Below, one piece after another: positions 1-8,707 of a DNA stretch of 42,308 bases; the stretch's first letter is position 1, and each line of letters opens with the position of its first letter. The position numbers and the translations under genes were made by a program. The notes below the pieces were generated by a model, which had not been told where the DNA came from, did no database searches, and saw only the letters and a program-made list of their open reading frames with translations. The stretch is from an uncultured Eubacteriales bacterium (GTDB lineage Bacteria > Bacillota > Clostridia > Christensenellales > Borkfalkiaceae). The stretch spans positions 1 through 42,308 of the forward strand of contig CABQND010000009.1 in assembly GCA_902465495.1 (NCBI GenBank), in the 5' to 3' direction.

Positions 1-84
1 GTACGAGGCGGCGCCGCTTTGCTAAAATTAAAATATTCTTGGCAAAGCATCTGTAATGTTTTGTCATATTTTTTTGTGATTCAT

Positions 85-113
85 TTGACAATTAGTGCCA
101 AATCTATTATAAT
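85..113 (+). promoter_or_regulatory. Consensus vegetative promoter
   Basis: TTGACA at 85-90 and TATAAT at 108-113 are separated by exactly 17 bases, a perfect primary-sigma promoter. The expected transcription start is near 120, giving a leader of about 37 nt for the large repeat protein that follows. The bases before it (1-84) hold no gene that I can see. Confidence 0.85.
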
Positions 114-156
114 GATGCTGTCATAAAAAAACATGACAATGCAGAGAGTAGATTAT

Positions 157-3100
157 ATGAGCGGTAAAAAAAGATTTTTCAAAAAGAAAAAATTCTTAAT
201 ATGCGCTTTGATTTTGTTGATAACCATCGTTTTTGGGGCGACGGTCTTTTTTGCTTGCAGTGGAGGATCCGGAGAAAAGATCACTGTTTCGAAAGTCAGT
301 CAAAGCATCTGTATGACGCCTCCCGATGACGGTTCAACGCCTGAAAATTATGGTAATCTTGATAATATTGCCTATATAGTGGGGCGGCTGACCGAACGCA
401 TCTTTTACCATACAGATTCCACGTCGCATGTGACCACAACGGGTATGGAGCAGTTTGTGGAAGGCGGAAAAGATTATAAAGACGGAGTAATGCTTGCAAC
501 TTCGCTGTGTTGGAGCAAGGGAACTTTGAGTTCGTTTGCGCCCGCACCTGTGGCGATGCAGAAATTTTTTGGCGAAGACAAGGCGGTTATCCGTACGGCA
601 GTATCTTCCAATCCTGATGATTGGAACGGTACGCAAACCGAATGGAAAACAGGTGAGCCGGACCAGATTTTGGGTACGGACGACTATGTGAATTACTATG
701 GTATGTGGGGTACGGAATTCAGTGATTATGTGATCAATGAAAAGACCTGCCTCTCTTTCTCCGACTTGCAAAAGAACGGAGATGTGTATTCGTTCACGAT
801 TGAATTGGAACCGAACGAGTCTACCAAATATTATAAAATCCAGATGAAGACGATGGGAGGTCTTGACGACTATCCGAATTTTTCGTCTGTATTAATGACA
901 GTGGAGTTTACTTCGGACTGGACGATTACCAAATTGACAGTCGAAGAGAAATATGATACGAAAAAAGTAATTTCGGTCAGTTGCAGCGGCACGACAGTCA
1001 TTGAATTTGACTACGCAAAAGACAGCGTGGATGTTTCCGCGTACGAAAATTATTTTAAGAATTATGCCAATGCAGCGTCCACAGGGGTAGCGGAAAAAGA
1101 ACCTGCGGCGATCGATTATCTGACGCAGGGGGTATTGCCGGCGATCAGTGGCGGAACTCCGTTGGCGCTTCGAGCGGATATAGGCGGAGAAGTAATTTCG
1201 GGAAGACTTTCGATGGAGCTGGGCGATCTGTCGGGGCTTTTGAGCGGAACGGGAGATCTTTCGGGAATTGCAGGCGATTTACTTAGCGGGCTTGTCGTGC
1301 GAGCGGAGCTCGGATCGTTAAACGTGCTCTTGCAAAAGGGGACAGTATACGCGCAGTATAAAGATTTTCTCGGCAAGATAGCGCTTTCGGATGTATTGGG
1401 GCTGATCGGTGATGTTCCTTTGGATCTGGATATGGCGGCTTTGCAAGACGCAATTTCCGGCAGCACGATTCTTAAAGACGGAAACAATATTGCATTGTTA
1501 TGCAATTTACCTTTGGGCGAACAGGAAATTTCTCTTGAATTTGGTTTTAAAAAGTCAGACGGTTTAATTTCTTTTGAGTACATAACTGCCGATTTGAATA
1601 TTGACGGTACAGATGCCGCGATTCGATTAGCGCCTTCCAAACTGGATACACCCTTTGCGCAAATTGATACTTCATCCGCTGTCGACCTTAAACCATACAT
1701 AGACGGTGCGATCGGAATGATTGCAGGCGGCTCATTTGATATGGAGGTCGCGTATGGCGATGAAACTTCGCCCATTCGTGCAGAAGGGAATGTTGCTGTT
1801 TCGGCAGATCCTGTTGCCGTGAACGGCGGATTGATCCTTTCGTTACAACCGTCGATGCTTGGCGGTACAGGCGACGAGCTTTCCATTCCGGTATCGTTTG
1901 CATTAAACAGTGAGGATGTTTATTTAAAAATCGGCAATATTGCCGTCGTCACATGTTTGAACGATTTGGAGGAGGGGCTTACTTCTGCGCTTGCATTGTT
2001 CGATGTTGCGGTGCCTTCTTTGGATCTTGAAAAAGTAGATATCGCAGGGATCCTTACCGGTGTAATCGGAATGGATTTCGATGCGCTGATCAGCTCGCTG
2101 ACGTTGACCGAACAGTCGCTCGGATTGGTTTTGAATGGCGATGTTCTTCTTGAAGGTCTGTCATCCCTTATTGGCGATACGGACGTTGCGATCGGCGAGA
2201 TTGTTGCGCAATATGATTTGGAAGCCTCTGCTTTCTCGGTAGAAGGTTTTGGGGCAACCCTTTCTCTTTCCGGGCGTGAGGATGCGGTACCGATGCCCGA
2301 TCCGAACGAATATGTTCCGTTCGATTTGGCGCGTGCGGCCTTGGAGGCTGTCGCGTCAGTACAGGGAATTCTAGACGGCGAGACAGGATTCTCTTTGACA
2401 TTGAATGCAGCCGGGGAAACGTTGCAAGCAGATGCCGTACTGGAAATGCGCGAAGGGCAGTTTGTTCGTTTACAAGCGCAGATCGGTGATTTTTCTGCAA
2501 TGTTCGCTGCGGGAACGGTCTATGTAAATTACAAAGATATGCTCGGCAAACTTGCGATAAATGACATCGGATCTATGCTGTCTTTCGATCGTACGGCTTC
2601 GATTGATCTTGCAAGCCTTGTCGATTCACTTCTCACTGCGACTCTTGAAAAAGAAGGCGAACGGTATATAATGCGCGCTTCGCTTGCATTGGGTGAAGTT
2701 AATTTACCGATTGAATTTGCATTCACGCAGACGGAAACGCAGACATCTGTCGAATATGTGCGTGTTTGTACAGTGTTGTTTGGTTTGGAAATTTCGGCAG
2801 AGCTTTCTTTGGACGCATCGATTTCCTTACCGGCTTTCGAAACGGAAGGCGCGGTTGATCTTAAACCGTATATCGACAGTATTTGCGAGCTGATTGCAAG
2901 CAAGCAGTACATACTTGATCTTAATTATTCCGCAGAACAATTTGCTTTGACTGGAACCGTTGCTCTCGATGTGACGGACGGTTTGAAAGCGGAAGGAAAT
3001 ATTACTTTTACTTTCGGAGCATATTCCTTGCCGGCACATTTTGTGCTCATCGGTGAAAACGTTTATCTGGATATTTTCAATATCAAAATCAGTGCGACGT

Positions 3101-5676
3101 TATCGGAACTTGAAAGTGTGTTTGCGGAATTGTTGCCGCAGGCGGCAAATGCGGCGATACCTTCTTTGAATGTCGATGAAATTTTACGGGCATTTTTGTC
3201 TGTGGATTTTGCGAAGGCAATCAAAGATTTGCGGCTCACCGATGAGTCGGTTTCGCTGACGGCGGATTGTGATGTGTTTGTTTCAGCATTGCAGGGCATT
3301 TTAGGTGAAACAGAAGTTCGTCTGGGTGAATTGAAAGCGAATTATGAGCTTTCTTCCGGTGCGTTTGTGTTCAGTATTTCGGGTGCGAATGTCCGGTTTG
3401 AAGCGGGAAGCGTTTCGGTATCGGTGCCCGTTGATGCGGATGAGTACGTTTCGTTTGGAACAGTTGCATCGTTCATAGATCCGATTCTTGCGCTCGTGCA
3501 GGCAAACGGCTTCTCTTTCTTACTGGAAGGAAACACGTCGGTCGAGAATATTGCGCTTTCGGTTGAATTGGCGGGCGAAATTTGGCTTGCCGATGGTTTG
3601 CAGATCCGTTTGGATCTAGCGGTGAACGGAGCGAATGTAGTTATATGGTATTGCGATGGAACGCTTACTTTTGCCTATGGCGGCTATGGCATGACTGTGG
3701 CAGAAAGCGAGCTTTCCGCTGTTATCAATAAATTCTCTTCACTGTTTTCGACGGAAGCAGCAACAAAGGATGCGTCTGTGCAATCGGTTTTGGCTTTGCT
3801 GGGGATGGATGGGTTTGATCTTGTAAAATTCATTCAGGACATTCGCATTGCTGAGGCAGAAGGCGGGGCTCTTGCCATTGCAATGGATCTTGCGTCCATA
3901 TTGGGCGAATCGTTTGGTGCGCTTACATGTGAAATTGCGCCTTTGGAAGACGGTGTGAGCCTTTCGAGCAAAGAACTTACGCTCTATGGCTTAACGGTTT
4001 GCGATGTATACGCCGAAGTTTCAGCGGCAAAGCAAGTGATCGTTCCCGATTTCAGCAATGTCACGATGTGTGCAAACGTTTTTGAGTTTATACTCAATTC
4101 ATATACACAGTTTGCGCAGACAGAGTATCTCGCCGTTTCTTTTGACTACATTGCGGATGATCTGTCGGTCGATCTGGACGGGAAGGTACAATTCGAAGGA
4201 ATCGAGGGCAGTGCTGAGAGGACGCTGAACCTTGATTTTACAGCAGCAGTTTCGACCTATACTTCGGATGGCCAGGGAAACATGGTCGTTTCCGGTTCGC
4301 ATTATTTGCATCTTATCATTTTGCGTGAATCGCTGTATATGACGTATTCCGTTAAGGGTTTGGATGCGGACACGGCGCTTCGCGTCACGATGCCGGTGAG
4401 TGAATTGTTTGCGGCGGGTAAGACAGTATTGCCGATTCTTGCGCCGCTGCTCGGTATATCCGAAGATATATATTACTTCGAATTTGTAAACGCGATCCTC
4501 GGTCAGTATTACACTACGATCAACAGCGGGATTTTCAGTGTTATGGATACGGAAAGCTGGTGTGATCTGTTTCTTGGGATAATCGATGAGTATTCGTCGA
4601 AGGGCGAGTCAAACGAAGCAGAAAAAACTGATTCGACTTTGGAAATTCCGTTTGAAATTGAAACGGCGGAAAATGGAGATGTTACGATTCGTGTCCGCAA
4701 GCTGGCGGCCGGAGAAGGAGTTGCAGACATTGCATTGACGGCTCAAAAGGAAACGGCGGCAATTGAGGCGCCTGCCGGTTCATTTATTGATATTTCCACG
4801 ATCGCGCAGCTTATGCAGGATGTATTGTACGCTTATGATTACAGGGAAACGGGCTACCACCTTACGGATTCTGTCAAGATAGAGGTAGTGGGGATTGAAC
4901 TTGATTTGACCGTAAACATCGATCTTCGCGTTGGAGTAAATGAAGACGGCTCCGCAGATATTGCTTTGCGCTTGACAACGCCGCAGTATTATAACTTATT
5001 GGGCGGTTTAATGGGCAGCTCGGTCATTATAAACGGCAATACAGTCACCGATATTTCTATCGAGGATGGATTTGTAAGCATGTCGCGCACGCAGACGACG
5101 TATTACTATACAGGTTGGGATTTTTGGAATATCGGATTCCGACAGCTCAGTACGCCGTACGTTGATTATCGCGCAATGACGCTGGATGCCTTTTTTGCGG
5201 ATATCATGAATCAAATGTTCTTCGCGATCAATCTCAGCGACAGTATGCAGAATTTTATCCGTGATCAGGCTGGATTGAATGATCCGGACAATCAGCAGCC
5301 GAATCCTGTCACAACATATGATGCAGGCGAGATGGTGAAGTCGTATTCGGCGGATGATGCAGGCTACCATATTACGTTGGATTTAGGTGCCGTTACGGGT
5401 ATGGATGAGTTTGATGATGTGACACTGAATATTTATCGGAAACAAAACGGTGACCGGTATGATTTGACTTCGTTGGATGGATCGATTACGGTGGTGGGCA
5501 TGGTGACGCTCAAACTCAGTCTTACACACCAAGATCCGGGATCGGATGCCATGGCGCAGGAATATTGTTCTGCGAATGTGCAGACGGTAGCTTCGGCGTT
5601 CGGTTATGCGGATGCTTCGGCGCTCTATGAAGGCGTTACGTCAAATGGTTCATATCTGAGCAAGAGCAATCATTGA
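157..5676 (+). CDS. Giant secreted repeat protein, probable lipoprotein
   Basis: 1839 residues; I do not recognise the family. The ATG at 157 is preferred over one at 133 because AGAGAG lies 8 bases upstream of it. The N-terminus is very basic (KKRFFKKKKF), followed by a hydrophobic segment ending VFFAC-SGGSG. The Cys (residue 34) followed by a Gly/Ser tether looks like a lipoprotein signal, but the -3 residue is Phe, so the lipobox is atypical. The body alternates beta-strand-like and amphipathic stretches and contains at least two long repeats: GTVYxxYKDxLGK at nt ~1339 and ~2509, and VDLKPYID at ~1684 and ~2854, each 1170 nt (390 codons) apart. No catalytic motif or C-terminal anchor was seen. 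The phrases 'VYLKIGN' and 'VYxxYKD' faintly recall LppX/LprG-type lipid-binding lipoproteins, but this is weak. It is a single-gene unit with its own promoter and terminator. Confidence 0.85.
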   Translation: MSGKKRFFKKKKFLICALILLITIVFGATVFFACSGGSGEKITVSKVSQSICMTPPDDGSTPENYGNLDNIAYIVGRLTERIFYHTDSTSHVTTTGMEQFVEGGKDYKDGVMLATSLCWSKGTLSSFAPAPVAMQKFFGEDKAVIRTAVSSNPDDWNGTQTEWKTGEPDQILGTDDYVNYYGMWGTEFSDYVINEKTCLSFSDLQKNGDVYSFTIELEPNESTKYYKIQMKTMGGLDDYPNFSSVLMTVEFTSDWTITKLTVEEKYDTKKVISVSCSGTTVIEFDYAKDSVDVSAYENYFKNYANAASTGVAEKEPAAIDYLTQGVLPAISGGTPLALRADIGGEVISGRLSMELGDLSGLLSGTGDLSGIAGDLLSGLVVRAELGSLNVLLQKGTVYAQYKDFLGKIALSDVLGLIGDVPLDLDMAALQDAISGSTILKDGNNIALLCNLPLGEQEISLEFGFKKSDGLISFEYITADLNIDGTDAAIRLAPSKLDTPFAQIDTSSAVDLKPYIDGAIGMIAGGSFDMEVAYGDETSPIRAEGNVAVSADPVAVNGGLILSLQPSMLGGTGDELSIPVSFALNSEDVYLKIGNIAVVTCLNDLEEGLTSALALFDVAVPSLDLEKVDIAGILTGVIGMDFDALISSLTLTEQSLGLVLNGDVLLEGLSSLIGDTDVAIGEIVAQYDLEASAFSVEGFGATLSLSGREDAVPMPDPNEYVPFDLARAALEAVASVQGILDGETGFSLTLNAAGETLQADAVLEMREGQFVRLQAQIGDFSAMFAAGTVYVNYKDMLGKLAINDIGSMLSFDRTASIDLASLVDSLLTATLEKEGERYIMRASLALGEVNLPIEFAFTQTETQTSVEYVRVCTVLFGLEISAELSLDASISLPAFETEGAVDLKPYIDSICELIASKQYILDLNYSAEQFALTGTVALDVTDGLKAEGNITFTFGAYSLPAHFVLIGENVYLDIFNIKISATLSELESVFAELLPQAANAAIPSLNVDEILRAFLSVDFAKAIKDLRLTDESVSLTADCDVFVSALQGILGETEVRLGELKANYELSSGAFVFSISGANVRFEAGSVSVSVPVDADEYVSFGTVASFIDPILALVQANGFSFLLEGNTSVENIALSVELAGEIWLADGLQIRLDLAVNGANVVIWYCDGTLTFAYGGYGMTVAESELSAVINKFSSLFSTEAATKDASVQSVLALLGMDGFDLVKFIQDIRIAEAEGGALAIAMDLASILGESFGALTCEIAPLEDGVSLSSKELTLYGLTVCDVYAEVSAAKQVIVPDFSNVTMCANVFEFILNSYTQFAQTEYLAVSFDYIADDLSVDLDGKVQFEGIEGSAERTLNLDFTAAVSTYTSDGQGNMVVSGSHYLHLIILRESLYMTYSVKGLDADTALRVTMPVSELFAAGKTVLPILAPLLGISEDIYYFEFVNAILGQYYTTINSGIFSVMDTESWCDLFLGIIDEYSSKGESNEAEKTDSTLEIPFEIETAENGDVTIRVRKLAAGEGVADIALTAQKETAAIEAPAGSFIDISTIAQLMQDVLYAYDYRETGYHLTDSVKIEVVGIELDLTVNIDLRVGVNEDGSADIALRLTTPQYYNLLGGLMGSSVIINGNTVTDISIEDGFVSMSRTQTTYYYTGWDFWNIGFRQLSTPYVDYRAMTLDAFFADIMNQMFFAINLSDSMQNFIRDQAGLNDPDNQQPNPVTTYDAGEMVKSYSADDAGYHITLDLGAVTGMDEFDDVTLNIYRKQNGDRYDLTSLDGSITVVGMVTLKLSLTHQDPGSDAMAQEYCSANVQTVASAFGYADASALYEGVTSNGSYLSKSNH

Positions 5677-5678
5677 TT

Positions 5679-5721
5679 AAAAAAGCGCGCGTCGAAAGTG
5701 ATTCGGATGCGCGCTTTTTTT
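5679..5721 (+). terminator. Intrinsic terminator of the giant repeat protein
   Basis: An A-run and GCGCGC (5685-5690, extendable to about 9 pairs including a G-U) pair with GCGCGC at 5709-5714, followed by seven T. It lies immediately after the stop codon at 5676. Confidence 0.85.
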
Positions 5722-5765
5722 GCGTTAAGCAAAGTAAAAACCGAGAAAAAATTTGTCGGAAATGC

Positions 5766-5794
5766 TTTACAAACTCATAAATTTGTGTTAAAAT
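5766..5794 (+). promoter_or_regulatory. Promoter of the leuA T-box transcript
   Basis: TTTACA at 5766-5771 and TAAAAT at 5789-5794 are separated by 17 bases. The predicted start near 5801 coincides with the beginning of the T-box leader. Confidence 0.75.
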
Positions 5795-5800
5795 GAAACT

Positions 5801-6087
5801 CAATCAAGAAATAATAAAACGCAATGATGCGGAACAGTAATTCGAATTTGCAGGTTCAGAGAGCTGCCGGTAGGTGCAAGGCAGTCGAAGCGATCGGGTG
5901 AACTCGCCGCGGAGCGGTCCGTCCGAAAGGGAACGAGTAGAGGCGGAACGGGGGCTCGCCGTTAAAAGGGCGGAATATGCGCCGTAAGGCAAGTATTTGC
6001 AGAGTGCGCGCAATTTTGCGCGAAGAAGAGTGGTACCGCGAAACCCGTTTTCGTCTCTTTAAGAGTCGGAAACGGGGATTTTTTATT
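5801..6087 (+). promoter_or_regulatory. T-box leader, leucine specific
   Basis: A tRNA-sensing leader of about 285 nt. The T-box core AGAGTGGTACCGCG is at 6027-6040; its UGGU can pair with the ACCA end of an uncharged tRNA whose discriminator is A, as in tRNA-Leu. In Stem I the signature GTGAA is followed by CTC at 5903-5905, a leucine specifier codon. The leader ends in a terminator hairpin: CCCGTTTTCG (6044-6053) pairs with CGGAAACGGG (6067-6076), followed by a T-run. When leucine is scarce, uncharged tRNA-Leu should stabilise the antiterminator and let transcription enter leuA. The specifier assignment is from motif position, not from a computed fold. Confidence 0.93.
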
Positions 6088-6103
6088 TGAGGGAGGCAGA
6101 ACC

Positions 6104-7765
6104 ATGAAAAATTATCAAAAATATAAGAAACAGTATTTTATGCCGCCGATGCGCTGTATGGACTGGGCGGAAAAAGATGCCGTGGAGCATGCACCGGTTT
6201 GGTGCAGTGTCGATCTTCGCGACGGAAATCAAGCGCTTATCGAACCGATGACGCTTGAACAAAAAGTTGAATTTTTCAAACTTCTGCTGAAAATCGGTTT
6301 TAAAGAGATCGAAGTCGGATTTCCTGCGGCGAGTGATACCGAATATACCTTTTTGCGTACGCTCATCGAAAACGGCTTGATTCCGGACGATGTGACGATC
6401 CAAGTGCTGACGCAGGCGCGCGAGCATATCATTCGTAAGACGTTCGAAGCGATTAAAGGCGCAAAAAACGTCATCGTACACGTTTACAATTCTACTTCGG
6501 TTGCGCAGCGTGAACAGGTATTTAAAAAGGATAAAGATGAGATCAAAAAGATCGCGGTAGAAGGTGCAAAACTTTTAAAACAGCTCACGGAGGAAGCAGG
6601 GGAAAAATATCGTTTTGAGTATAGCCCCGAATCGTTCACGGGCACCGAACCGGAGTATGCATTGGAAGTATGCAACGCCGTATTGGAAGTTTGGAAGCCT
6701 ACATCAGATAGGAAAGCGGTCATCAATTTGCCTGCAACGGTAGAAAATGCGATGCCGCATGTTTTTGCTCAGCAAATTGAATATCTCTCCAAAAATCTTG
6801 TCTATCGTGAAAACGTAGTGGTCAGTCTTCATCCGCATAATGACCGCGGGTGTGCCGTCGCGGCGACGGAAATGGGGCTTTTGGCCGGTGCGGACCGTGT
6901 GGAAGGCACATTGTTCGGCAACGGGGAGCGCACGGGAAATGCGGATATTGTATCCATAGCGATGAATATGTATTCGCAAGGTGTTGATCCGCATTTGGAT
7001 TTTTCTTTCATGCCGGAGATCTGCGAAAAGTATACCGAGTATACTCAAATGCGTGTGTCTCCGCGTCAACCGTATGCGGGTTCACTCGTTTTTGCAGCGT
7101 TTTCCGGAAGCCATCAGGATGCGATCGCAAAGGGTATGCAGTGGCGGCGTGACGGAAAATCCGAATATTGGGATGTTCCGTATTTGCCCATTGATCCGCA
7201 GGATGTCGGCAGAGAATATCAAACGGACGTAATCCGCATTAACAGTCAGTCCGGAAAGGGCGGCGTAGGATTTATTTTGCAGGAAAATTACGGAATCGAT
7301 CTTCCGCCCAAGTTCAAAGAAGCGATGGGATATGCGGCGAAAGGGGTATCCGACCGTACGCATAAGGAGCTTAAACCCGATGAAGTTTTCCGCGTTTTTC
7401 TGGATACGTTTGTGGAAAATCGCAAAGTTTTTTCTGTTCCCGAGTGCCATTTCAAGCAAGTGAAAGACGGGATCGAGGCGACGGTTACAGTGGAAAGGAA
7501 TGGAGTGCGTAAAAATGTTACGGCGGATGGCAATGGGCGCCTTGATGCGGTGACGAATGCTCTGAAAGGGTATTTTGATATTTCGTTTACGCTCACAACG
7601 TACGAGCAGCGCGCTCTCAGTGAAAAATCCGACTCGCAGGCTCTGTCCTTTGTCGGCTTGGAAAAGGATGGAAAATCTTATTGGGGGGCAGGTGTGGATG
7701 AAGATATTATTCAGTCTTCGATCAATGCGCTTGTTTCCGCTTTGAACAATTATTTGCAAAAATAA
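6104..7765 (+). CDS. leuA: 2-isopropylmalate synthase, long (type 2) form
   Basis: 553 residues. It catalyses acetyl-CoA + 2-ketoisovalerate to 2-isopropylmalate, the committed step of leucine synthesis, in the cytoplasm. The N-terminal extension (KKQYFMPPMRCMDWAEKD) and length place it with the type-2 LeuA seen in actinobacteria and some Clostridia rather than the ~510-residue B. subtilis type. The HMGL-like TIM barrel carries the metal/substrate motif SVDLRDGNQAL (about residues 35-45), SLHPHNDRGCAV with its metal-binding histidines, and GNGERTGNADIV. The last ~130 residues form the LeuA allosteric domain for leucine feedback. GGGAGGC stands 4-10 bases before the ATG. It is controlled by the upstream T-box. 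No other leu genes adjoin it, and it is followed by terminator hairpins. Confidence 0.97.
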   Translation: MKNYQKYKKQYFMPPMRCMDWAEKDAVEHAPVWCSVDLRDGNQALIEPMTLEQKVEFFKLLLKIGFKEIEVGFPAASDTEYTFLRTLIENGLIPDDVTIQVLTQAREHIIRKTFEAIKGAKNVIVHVYNSTSVAQREQVFKKDKDEIKKIAVEGAKLLKQLTEEAGEKYRFEYSPESFTGTEPEYALEVCNAVLEVWKPTSDRKAVINLPATVENAMPHVFAQQIEYLSKNLVYRENVVVSLHPHNDRGCAVAATEMGLLAGADRVEGTLFGNGERTGNADIVSIAMNMYSQGVDPHLDFSFMPEICEKYTEYTQMRVSPRQPYAGSLVFAAFSGSHQDAIAKGMQWRRDGKSEYWDVPYLPIDPQDVGREYQTDVIRINSQSGKGGVGFILQENYGIDLPPKFKEAMGYAAKGVSDRTHKELKPDEVFRVFLDTFVENRKVFSVPECHFKQVKDGIEATVTVERNGVRKNVTADGNGRLDAVTNALKGYFDISFTLTTYEQRALSEKSDSQALSFVGLEKDGKSYWGAGVDEDIIQSSINALVSALNNYLQK

Positions 7766-7815
7766 TCATAGAAACGAGAAACATTTTTGATTAAAAATAG
7801 ATTGATCAAAAAATA

Positions 7816-7887
7816 CCGCCGCATCCGTATTTCGGATGCGGCGGTCGCGCTTGAATACGGCCGGAATTTATATTCCGGCTTTTTTTG
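7816..7887 (+). terminator. Two tandem hairpins ending the leuA transcript
   Basis: The first hairpin is a 12-bp perfect stem (CCGCCGCATCCG, 7816-7827, with its complement ending at 7844) lacking a T-run. The second, GCCGGAAT (7860-7867) with ATTCCGGC (7872-7879), is followed by eight T and is the classical intrinsic terminator. The first may protect the 3' end. Confidence 0.85.
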
Positions 7888-7973
7888 GTTCTAATAAAAA
7901 CTATAAACAGGCTTAACTATCCAAAAAAGCAAAGCTGCACTGCCTATATAAGCAGTGCGAATTGCTATCAAAA

Positions 7974-8297
7974 TTATTTATTTTCGACGTAAGCCTTAAC
8001 CGATTTTACAATAAATAACTGTTCAGCTTTTGAAAGCTTACTGAAATCCACATAGAAATTTTGCAGGGTTTTATTGTCAGTATAAACATAATTGTTTTCG
8101 CTGTCCGATTTGCCAAGCAGATAATCAGTGGATGTGTTGAACAAATTTGAAATTTCAATGATTTGTTCAAAAGTGGGGCGCGAGCGACCAATCTCCCAAC
8201 TGCTTATGGTGGATTGCTTCACACCGAGTTTTTGGGCGAGTTCGCACTGCGTCGTGTCGTTTTCTTTTCTGAGTGTTTTCAAAATCTTTGCAAACAT
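7974..8297 (-). CDS. XRE-family (Cro/CI-type) transcriptional regulator
   Basis: 107 residues. Residues 1-62 form a helix-turn-helix of the XRE type: LRKENDTTQCELAQKLGVKQ, then STISSWEIGRSRPTF and an STDYLLG ending typical of these domains. The C-terminal ~40 residues (YVDFSKLSKAEQLFIVKSVK) are probably a short dimerisation or effector helix; no peptidase or toxin domain is present. It lies alone between two plus-strand genes and probably binds DNA near its own promoter, in the repeat-bearing gap at 8298-8707. Its target and signal cannot be told from sequence. The coding strand appears more AT-rich than the flanking housekeeping genes, which would fit recent acquisition. The start codon has only a distant GGAG upstream. 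Confidence 0.9.
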   Translation of the reverse strand: MFAKILKTLRKENDTTQCELAQKLGVKQSTISSWEIGRSRPTFEQIIEISNLFNTSTDYLLGKSDSENNYVYTDNKTLQNFYVDFSKLSKAEQLFIVKSVKAYVENK

Positions 8298-8478
8298 AAC
8301 TGTATCGACTCCGATGTGTAGATTTTAAAATACGAAAGCATTTTAATGCACCGGAAGATTTATATCAATGGTTGAGCGGCGCGATCGGCTTTTTTGCGCA
8401 AATCGCTACGTTCTGATCAATACTCCGTCATGTCCCAAATTTTGCGTTTTCGCAATTTCTCAATTCTTTGTTTTGTAT

Positions 8479-8508
8479 ATAATAGCACTAACCGAATGAA
8501 GTTGTCAA
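8479..8508 (-). promoter_or_regulatory. Probable promoter of the xre gene
   Basis: On the minus strand TTGACA (8503-8508 on the plus strand as TGTCAA) and TATTAT (8479-8484) are 18 bases apart. This would give a leader of about 175 nt before the xre start, containing the 14-nt inverted repeat at 8442-8455. Confidence 0.6.
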
Positions 8509-8644
8509 GCAAAAGCGCATTAAAACCGAAAAATTTGCAATATCAAACAAAAAATGATAAAAATTAAAATTTTAACTGTGTAAAATGCGCATTTGACATT
8601 TTTTTAGGAAATTACGAATGTTTCAAAAAAGCGCATTCCGAATC

Positions 8645-8673
8645 TTGCTAAATTTCTTCAAATGTTATATAAT
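8645..8673 (+). promoter_or_regulatory. Promoter of gpmI
   Basis: TTGCTA (8645-8650) and TATAAT (8668-8673) are separated by 17 bases, with the start expected near 8680, just before the ribosome binding site of gpmI. Confidence 0.7.
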
Positions 8674-8707
8674 ATTATAGAATAAGAACAAAAACGAGGT
8701 GTTTGGA

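Larger units (their letters stand above)
8298..8707. other. 410-bp regulatory gap between xre and gpmI
   Basis: No gene is visible here. It carries divergent promoters and short repeats: AAAAGCGCATT at 8511-8521 and 8627-8637, the palindrome AAATGCGCATTT at 8583-8594, and the inverted repeat TTGCGTTTTCGCAA at 8442-8455. The last lies in the predicted xre 5' leader. These are candidate operators for the XRE protein. Confidence 0.5.

Noticed and set aside
1116..1886. Long open frame (256 codons) on the minus strand inside the giant repeat protein
   Set aside because: It lies wholly within a gene with promoter, ribosome binding site and repeats on the other strand; its translation is Ser/Pro/Ile-rich low-complexity shadow sequence with no family signal.
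7082..7759. 225-codon minus-strand frame opposite the end of leuA
   Set aside because: It mirrors the conserved leuA coding sequence and has no recognisable domain.
8593..8598. TTGACA as the -35 of a second gpmI promoter
   Set aside because: No acceptable -10 lies 16-18 bases downstream; the TTGCTA/TATAAT pair further on is better.
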